A program made the translations under genes and the position numbers. Under the pieces are notes generated by a model. It ran no database searches, was not told where the DNA came from, and was given only the letters and a program-made list of their open reading frames with translations. From an uncultured Sphaerochaeta sp. (GTDB lineage: Bacteria; Spirochaetota; Spirochaetia; Sphaerochaetales; Sphaerochaetaceae), in contig NZ_OY781939.1 of assembly GCF_963677315.1 (NCBI RefSeq), positions 682,001 to 746,000 on the forward strand: DNA of 64,000 bases, given 5' to 3'. Numbering within the stretch: the first letter of the stretch is position 1; the number at the start of each line of letters is the position of its first letter. This document shows positions 58,651 through 64,000 of this stretch, in pieces.

Positions 58651-59383
58651 GAAACACGTGGTGGTAGTCGGCCTTGGGGCGGTCGGGGGAATGGCATTGG
58701 AGTCCCTGGTCAGAAGCGGTGTCGGCAACCTGAGAATCGTTGACTTTGACACAGTGGGCATCACCAACTTGAATCGGCAGATCCTTGCCACCTATGAAAC
58801 CCTGGGGAAGCCGAAGACTGAAGTCGCGAAACAACGTATCCTCGCCATCAACCCGGAGTGCAACGTTGAGGTGCTTCCTCTCTTTGTACAACATGAGACA
58901 TTGGATACCATTTTCTGTGGGCCTGTAGACTTGGTGGTCGATGCCATCGATTCACTCAATCCCAAATGCTCATTATTGGAAGCAGCATACAAGCGAGGCA
59001 TTCCGGTAGTGAGCAGCATGGGGGCAGCACTGAGGAGAGATCCCTCCCTTGTCCGCAAAGCCGACCTGATGGATACCTATGGTTGCCCCCTTGCTCGTCA
59101 GGTGAGGGGAAATCTCCGGAAACGGGGGGTAGGACGAGGAATAGAGGTCATCTTCTCCCCGGAGCTGGTACGTTTTACCTACAAAGCTCCAGAGGAAGAG
59201 GAACATGCTGACTTCAATGAACAGATCAGCAACAGGGGAAGAAGACGTAATGTACTGGGGAGCTTGCCTACCATAACTGGAATTTTCGGGCAGAATCTTG
59301 CCCACCTTGCCCTAACCAAGCTTCTGGATGAGGAGATGCTCAGCGGAGAAGAAGCATGGAATCCCCAGAAAAAGCAATCCTAG
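58580..59383 (+). CDS. tcdA: tRNA threonylcarbamoyladenosine dehydratase (TcdA)
   Basis: 267 residues. The ATP-binding VGLGAVGGMALESLVRSGVG (near 30) and DFDTVGITNLNRQ (near 55) of the E1-like ThiF family are followed by YGCPLARQVRGNLRKRGV, characteristic of TcdA (CsdL/YgdL), which cyclises t6A37 in tRNAs. AAGGA lies 3 or 6 nt before the two adjacent ATG codons (58580, 58583). It overlaps the TatD-like gene and shares its stop (CTAG) with the converging gene. Confidence 0.92.
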   Translation: MMRSEQFLRITRLLGEEPVERLHKKHVVVVGLGAVGGMALESLVRSGVGNLRIVDFDTVGITNLNRQILATYETLGKPKTEVAKQRILAINPECNVEVLPLFVQHETLDTIFCGPVDLVVDAIDSLNPKCSLLEAAYKRGIPVVSSMGAALRRDPSLVRKADLMDTYGCPLARQVRGNLRKRGVGRGIEVIFSPELVRFTYKAPEEEEHADFNEQISNRGRRRNVLGSLPTITGIFGQNLAHLALTKLLDEEMLSGEEAWNPQKKQS

Positions 59384-59961
59384 AGAAACTCCATGGCCAT
59401 GAAGGCGGAAGGAACTTCCATATCGGGTTCAAGGGTTCCTGTCTCCTGCGCAAGCAAGAAATATCTCTGGTCAGGTTGCTCACAGCAACTGTAGAAATTT
59501 CCCAGGAGCCGGCTCTCAGCTGAGATGTTGAGTTCCTTCAGGTCCAGATGTATCTCAACACTCCAACGGCTTTGAGCATTGGAGTTCTCCAAAAGGGTCA
59601 CCGTGACCGGTATCGTCTCCAACAGAGGGAAGGGAAGCAGGGTTCTCTCCCCTTCCCTGTTGATCCACCAAGAGCGAAGTGCACCTGAGGCACTGCACTG
59701 AAGATGCAGATACTGCTCTGCATTTTCTGCCTTGATCAGTAGGCCAACACAGGAGTCGTCGCTTACCTCCTGGTTGTGTTGCTGCACCATCCTTCTGAGA
59801 AGAGGTGTACGCACCATATAGCGCAGGGAGAGGGTATTTCCCTCTCTGGCAAGACGCACCGATCCTTCAGTTTTTTCATAGGATCCCCAACAGGGAATCA
59901 ATGCAACGGGGAGACTTCTTTCAAGTGCATTACCAACGATGAGTGTGGGTTGTGTTTCCAT
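59380..59961 (-). CDS. CBM9-like carbohydrate-binding-fold protein
   Basis: 193 residues. A beta-rich protein whose centre (DDSCVGLLIKAENAEQYLHLQCSASGALRSWWINREG) resembles the CBM9-like superfamily. No signal peptide is present, so its role is unclear. The ATG at 59961 follows TATACT by 7 nt, with no ribosome binding site; the longer frame to 59979 has none either. Confidence 0.65.
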   Translation of the reverse strand: METQPTLIVGNALERSLPVALIPCWGSYEKTEGSVRLAREGNTLSLRYMVRTPLLRRMVQQHNQEVSDDSCVGLLIKAENAEQYLHLQCSASGALRSWWINREGERTLLPFPLLETIPVTVTLLENSNAQSRWSVEIHLDLKELNISAESRLLGNFYSCCEQPDQRYFLLAQETGTLEPDMEVPSAFMAMEFL

Positions 59962-59968
59962 GGGTGCC

Positions 59969-59974
59969 AGTATA
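59969..59974 (-). promoter_or_regulatory. TATACT box with leaderless spacing to the CBM9-like gene
   Basis: A strong -10 box on the minus strand, 7 nt upstream of the ATG at 59961. No good -35 box is seen. Confidence 0.4.
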
Positions 59975-60062
59975 AACAAGTTGGGCTTTCTCTCCTAGAG
60001 GGAGTTGAAGCAAGAGTGAAAGGTTTTCTTCTTCTTTTATATCAATAAGAGAGGAGAATAAC

Positions 60063-61058
60063 ATGAAACAGAAAAGACTCACACAGGTACTCATGATTCT
60101 GCTTGCCATGGTTCTGTTGGTAACAGGATGCAAAGAGGAAGCACACGCAGAGACAACCGATTTAAGATTACTGCTTACCACCGAGCAGTTTTCATCTGAA
60201 AGAAGCCTGATACCTGAGTCCCAGAAAATGGTTATCACGGACTACCACCTCAGTGGAACAGGACCCAGTGGACAGACCTTCTCAGTGGATTCCGTGGATA
60301 GAGCTGTTGCAATCGGGAATCTCATGGTCGGTCGTTGGACGATAGAGGCCATAGGATACAATGAAGAGGGAGTACCACTTGTATCAGGGACCATCACCAC
60401 CATGCTCAGCAAGGTCACCAGTACGGCCACCCTCCACCTCACCGATCTAGTGGGATCTGGATTGCTTGAAACATTGGTTACCTGGGATCCAGACCAAGTA
60501 GCTGATGATGTATCCTTGCAAGTGGTGCTGTTGGACCAACAGGGCAACCCCATCAGTCTGGATGTCCCGGCATTGAACAAAGGAGTGGGCGAAGTACTCC
60601 TGCAATCTTCATTGGAAAGTGGATCCTACCTGCTACAGCTGAGACTCTTCAGTCAGGGGATGTTGGTAAGTGGTGCTACTGAGGCTATACGGATTCTTTG
60701 TGATACCACCAGTGACGGGACAGTAAATATGATCATCGGAGATCTTTCCACCAATTTCGAGATCACCGTCATCAATGACACCATGCTTCCCATTGAAGGT
60801 ACCATCACGGCTAACCCTGCGAGTCCTGCAGCAGGTGAAGAAGTCACGCTCAGGTATACCCCAACCAACCTACCGGAAGGTGTCTTGATGAGTGACCTGG
60901 AGATTGACTGGTATTGCGAAGGCACCATTGCCCAGGAACAGAGTGAGACCTTCACCTCAATACCAGAGGCAGGTACCCATCGCTACGATGTGGTGGTCTG
61001 CCATGAGAAATTGGGAAGTCTGGGCAACACCACCTTGTTGGTGACGATGCCCTATTAA
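60063..61058 (+). CDS. Lipoprotein with Ig-like repeats, unknown function
   Basis: 331 residues. The lipobox LVTGC (Cys23) is clear. The rest is beta-rich and of repeating character (VGRWTIEAIGYNEEGVPLVSGTI, GSYLLQLRLFSQGMLVSGA), consistent with Ig-like or carboxypeptidase-like repeats. GAGAGGAG precedes the start. It converges on ybgC with a 2-nt gap. Confidence 0.8.
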   Translation: MKQKRLTQVLMILLAMVLLVTGCKEEAHAETTDLRLLLTTEQFSSERSLIPESQKMVITDYHLSGTGPSGQTFSVDSVDRAVAIGNLMVGRWTIEAIGYNEEGVPLVSGTITTMLSKVTSTATLHLTDLVGSGLLETLVTWDPDQVADDVSLQVVLLDQQGNPISLDVPALNKGVGEVLLQSSLESGSYLLQLRLFSQGMLVSGATEAIRILCDTTSDGTVNMIIGDLSTNFEITVINDTMLPIEGTITANPASPAAGEEVTLRYTPTNLPEGVLMSDLEIDWYCEGTIAQEQSETFTSIPEAGTHRYDVVVCHEKLGSLGNTTLLVTMPY

Positions 61059-61060
61059 GA

Positions 61061-61474
61061 TTAGAGTGCCTGTACTGCCTGGGTAAACCAGGTAGGCAGT
61101 GGTGTGGGACGGAGTGTCTCGGTGTTGATCGAGGCAACCCGCACCTTGAGCACACAAAGCACCTCCTCACCCCGCTTCACCGTCTGGATGAAGGTAATGG
61201 AGAAGCGCTTCTCACTCTCGATTTCCGTACATACTTCCAGGAGATCATCCAGACGCCCTGGCCTCTGGTAGTCGACCGTGATTGATTTCACCACAAAAGC
61301 CATCTTCCCCAGTTCAATCATACTGCTCTGGGACCCATCAATGCCCTGCCTCTGGGCTACTTCCCTCAGCAATTCAGTACGGGCATGCTCCGCAAAATCA
61401 AGATACCGAGCGTGGTAGACAATGCCACCACAATCGGTATCGCTGTAATACACTCGTATCGTGAATGAATGCAT
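61061..61474 (-). CDS. ybgC: YbgC-type acyl-CoA thioesterase
   Basis: 137 residues, single hotdog fold. YYSDTDCGGIVYHARYLDF (residues 9-27) is the conserved YbgC motif with the catalytic Asp, followed by DYQRPGRLDDLLEV. It overlaps the lysA stop by 1 nt and is the last gene of the row dapL-lysA-ybgC. Confidence 0.93.
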   Translation of the reverse strand: MHSFTIRVYYSDTDCGGIVYHARYLDFAEHARTELLREVAQRQGIDGSQSSMIELGKMAFVVKSITVDYQRPGRLDDLLEVCTEIESEKRFSITFIQTVKRGEEVLCVLKVRVASINTETLRPTPLPTWFTQAVQAL

Positions 61475-62739
61475 CAGACCTCCACAGAAGCACCATCGAA
61501 GCGAAGGGTTGACACATAGTCATCATAGGTTTGTGCCCGCCTGATCATCTTCACCGATCCATCTCTCTTGAGCAGGTACTCAGCGCTGCGTAGCTTGGCA
61601 TTGTAGTTGAATCCCATGCTATGGCCATGTGCTCCTGCATCATGCAGTACCAGGACATCCCCAGGCTCAACCTTGGGTAGCTGCCTGTCGATGGCAAACT
61701 TGTCGTTGTTCTCACAGAGACTGCCTGTTACATCATAGAGATGGTCATGGTTCTTTTTATCCTTGCCTACAACGGTGATGTGGTGGTATGCACCATAGAG
61801 TGCAGGCCTCATCAAGTCAGCCATGGAGGCATCGAGTCCGATGTAGTCCTTGTACTTCTTGGTTACATGCAACACCTTGCTCACCAGGTATCCATACGGA
61901 CCAGTGATCACCCTTCCGCACTCAAAGACTATCTGCAATGGATCAAGACCAGCAGGTACGATGATCTCATCGTAGAGAGCCTTCATTCCATCACTGACCA
62001 TCTGCAAATCCATTGCATCCTGATCAGGACGGTAGGGAATCCCAATACCACCACCCATATCAATGAATTCAATGGCAATACCTGTTTCCTTCTTGATTTT
62101 CACTGCCAGGTTAAAGAGCATCCTGGCTGTCTCAACAATATAGGAACCATCAAGCTCGTTTGAAGCAACCATGGTATGCAAGCCAAAGTGCTTTACGCCC
62201 TTCTCTTGCATGATTCGGTAGCTCTCCACTATCTGCTCATCCGTCAAGCCGTACTTTGCTTCCACCGGGTTTCCGATGATTGCATTTCCTGTTCGGTTTT
62301 TTCCTGGGTTGTAACGAAAACAGATGGTCTCAGGCACCTTTCCAATAGCTTTCTCAAGTGTCTCAATATGGGTGATATCATCAAGATTGATGATGGATCC
62401 AAGCTCATAGGCAGCGAGGAACTCCTCTTCAGGGGTATCATTGCTGGTGAACATGATTCTTTCAGCGCTGATCCCACTTGCCTTGCTGAGCAATAGCTCA
62501 GGAAGGGAGGAACAGTCAGCCCCAAACCCTTCCTTGGCGAGAAGCTTGAGAATGGTTGGATTAGGACAGGCCTTTACCGCAAAGTAGTTACGGAATCCTG
62601 GAGCCCATGAAAAGAGCTGGTTGAATCGTCTGGCATTATCCACGATTGATTTCTCGTCGTACAAATAGAAGGGAGTGGGAAGCTGATACGCGAGTTCCAG
62701 CAAATCGCCATGCCCCATGGGAAGTATTTTTTCACTCAT
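61474..62739 (-). CDS. lysA: Diaminopimelate decarboxylase (LysA)
   Basis: 421 residues. PLP-dependent, fold type III; it makes lysine from meso-diaminopimelate. The PLP Lys is in YFAVKACPNPTIL near 53, MGGGIGIPY near 215, and ECGRVITGPYG near 260 carries the substrate-binding region. It overlaps dapL by 4 nt and belongs to the same operon. Confidence 0.93.
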   Translation of the reverse strand: MSEKILPMGHGDLLELAYQLPTPFYLYDEKSIVDNARRFNQLFSWAPGFRNYFAVKACPNPTILKLLAKEGFGADCSSLPELLLSKASGISAERIMFTSNDTPEEEFLAAYELGSIINLDDITHIETLEKAIGKVPETICFRYNPGKNRTGNAIIGNPVEAKYGLTDEQIVESYRIMQEKGVKHFGLHTMVASNELDGSYIVETARMLFNLAVKIKKETGIAIEFIDMGGGIGIPYRPDQDAMDLQMVSDGMKALYDEIIVPAGLDPLQIVFECGRVITGPYGYLVSKVLHVTKKYKDYIGLDASMADLMRPALYGAYHHITVVGKDKKNHDHLYDVTGSLCENNDKFAIDRQLPKVEPGDVLVLHDAGAHGHSMGFNYNAKLRSAEYLLKRDGSVKMIRRAQTYDDYVSTLRFDGASVEV

Positions 62740-63965
62740 ACCTGTAAGTTCTCCTCTATCTGGGCCATGGCTTTGATCACATTTTCACGGTGTCCATAGG
62801 AGGAAACACGGACAAATGCTGCACCTGATGGCCCGAATCCCCCACCTGGAGTTACCACTACATGGCATTTGTCGAGCAGGATATCGAAGAACTCCCAGCT
62901 ATCCATTCCATTCGGGGTTTTTGCCCAGATGTACGGGCTATTTACACCACCATACACTCTCAGGCCTACTTTCTCCAGTCCTTCCCGTATGATTCTGGCG
63001 TTCTCGAGGTAGTACTCGACCAAGGCACGGCTCTGGTCGTATCCATCACCCTCCAAGGCGGCAAGACCTCCAGCTTGGGCAATATTGCTTGCTCCATTGA
63101 AGAATGTGCACTGCCTGCGGTTCCACATGGAGTTCAAGAGGCCGGAGGGAGCATCCTCACACTCCAATTCCTCGGGAACAATCGTCCACCCCAAGCGAAC
63201 ACCGGTAAAACCGGAGAACTTGGAGAAACTGTTGATCTCAATGGCACAACGCTTTGCCCCTTCCACCTCATAGATGCTTCTCGGATAGCCTTCCTCGGTA
63301 ACATACTCACTATAGGCACTGTCGAAGATGATGATGCTCTTATGCTCGATTGCATAGTCCACAAACGCCTTGAGCTGTGCATGGGTGGCTACTGCACCGG
63401 TAGGATTGTTCGGGCTGCAGAGATAGATAAGATCGACTTTCTGCTGGGGAGGGCTGGGTATGAACCCATTCTCTTCTGTGCTAGAGAGATAGACAAATCC
63501 ATCGTAGAGACCCTTTTCCTTGTTGAATAGGCCGGTCCTTCCCCCGACGACATTACTGTCAACATATACTGGATAGGCTGGGTCCTGAATAGCAACAACA
63601 TTGCCGGATGAAAAGAGATCCTGGATATTTGCAGCATCACTCTTGGCTCCGTCGCTTACAAAAAACTCCGTGCTCTTGAGTTCCACACCATAGCGTCCAT
63701 AGTAACGGACCAAGGCTTCCCGAAGAGCTGTATCACCTTGCTCATCCCCATATCCTGAATAGGTGGCACGGTCAGAAAGTTTCGTAATTTTCTCTTTCAT
63801 TGCATCGCAGACCGCAGGAGGAAGGGCTTCGGTTGTGTTCCCGATGCCAAGGCGGAGAACCTCGACACCCGGATTCGAGTCCTGCCATACCTTGGTCCTG
63901 CGGGCTATCTCAGGGAAGAGATATCCGCTCGCCAGCTTTTGGAAGTTCGTATTGATTGTCGCCAT
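62736..63965 (-). CDS. dapL: LL-diaminopimelate aminotransferase (DapL)
   Basis: 409 residues, fold-type I aminotransferase. It converts tetrahydrodipicolinate to LL-diaminopimelate in one step. FQKLASGYLFPEIARR near the start, YGDEQGD near 72, SDGAKSDAANIQDLF near 107 and the PLP lysine in NSFSKFSGFTGVRLGW near 250 are diagnostic. The ATG at 63965 is preceded by AAGGAG; a GTG at 63971 is also possible. lysA follows with a 4-nt overlap. Confidence 0.95.
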   Translation of the reverse strand: MATINTNFQKLASGYLFPEIARRTKVWQDSNPGVEVLRLGIGNTTEALPPAVCDAMKEKITKLSDRATYSGYGDEQGDTALREALVRYYGRYGVELKSTEFFVSDGAKSDAANIQDLFSSGNVVAIQDPAYPVYVDSNVVGGRTGLFNKEKGLYDGFVYLSSTEENGFIPSPPQQKVDLIYLCSPNNPTGAVATHAQLKAFVDYAIEHKSIIIFDSAYSEYVTEEGYPRSIYEVEGAKRCAIEINSFSKFSGFTGVRLGWTIVPEELECEDAPSGLLNSMWNRRQCTFFNGASNIAQAGGLAALEGDGYDQSRALVEYYLENARIIREGLEKVGLRVYGGVNSPYIWAKTPNGMDSWEFFDILLDKCHVVVTPGGGFGPSGAAFVRVSSYGHRENVIKAMAQIEENLQV

Positions 63966-64000
63966 GTACACTTATCTCCTTATGATTGCACCCAGTGCTT

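Overview
The window looks like a spirochaete chromosome, most likely Sphaerochaeta or a close relative. The clues are a complete archaeal/vacuolar-type (V-type) ATP synthase operon, a 16S-23S-5S rRNA operon whose 16S sequence reads like that group, a cytoplasmic carbohydrate-degrading gene set with ABC sugar import, DapL-type lysine biosynthesis genes, many lipoproteins, and LuxR-type regulators with membrane N-termini. The assignment comes from reading the sequence, not from a database search.

Layout. 0-5.4 kb: asnA and exonuclease III, facing typA and an MFS transporter. 5.4-6.4 kb: an AT-rich stretch without convincing genes. 6.4-8.5 kb: an FMN-binding domain remnant, the flavin transferase apbE and a TSUP-family exporter. 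8.5-13.8 kb: 5S, 23S and 16S rRNA on the minus strand, with two promoters and long processing stems. 13.9-19.2 kb: GNAT acetyltransferase, beta-CASP metallo-hydrolase, LUD protein, iron alcohol dehydrogenase and an unknown protein. 19.3-28.9 kb: an eleven-gene minus-strand operon of nine ATPase genes (G/H-C-I-K-F-E-A-B-D), then a universal stress protein and a PTS EIIA protein, ended by a clear terminator. 28.9-33.7 kb: TetR regulator, periplasmic pilus-type chaperone and a large usher-like protein. 33.9 kb: tRNA-Pro(GGG). 34.3-38.8 kb: yjbQ, then an ABC exporter, a PLDc_N peptide, a lipoprotein hydrolase and a membrane LuxR regulator. 39-44.8 kb: alpha-amylase, tandem-flavodoxin protein and two lipoproteins. 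44.9-52 kb: proline iminopeptidase, then a rhamnoside operon (binding protein, two permeases, GH78 rhamnosidase). 52-61 kb: RDD protein, arylsulfotransferase, DUF1295 protein, MsrB-MsrA fusion, AzlCD exporter, TatD-like hydrolase, tcdA and several unknowns. 61-64 kb: dapL-lysA-ybgC.

The most unusual locus is the chaperone-usher pair (28.9-33.1 kb). The usher-like protein carries an N-terminal membrane segment and a Pro/Glu-rich linker absent from classical ushers, no pilin gene is visible nearby, and a tetO-like inverted repeat sits just upstream of the chaperone promoter. Other points of interest are the stress and PTS regulatory proteins coupled to the ATPase operon, a perfect palindrome over the second rRNA promoter, an apbE/FMN-domain junction broken by two in-frame stops, four genes with the layout of leaderless mRNAs, and four convergent gene pairs that share a 4-nt double stop codon.
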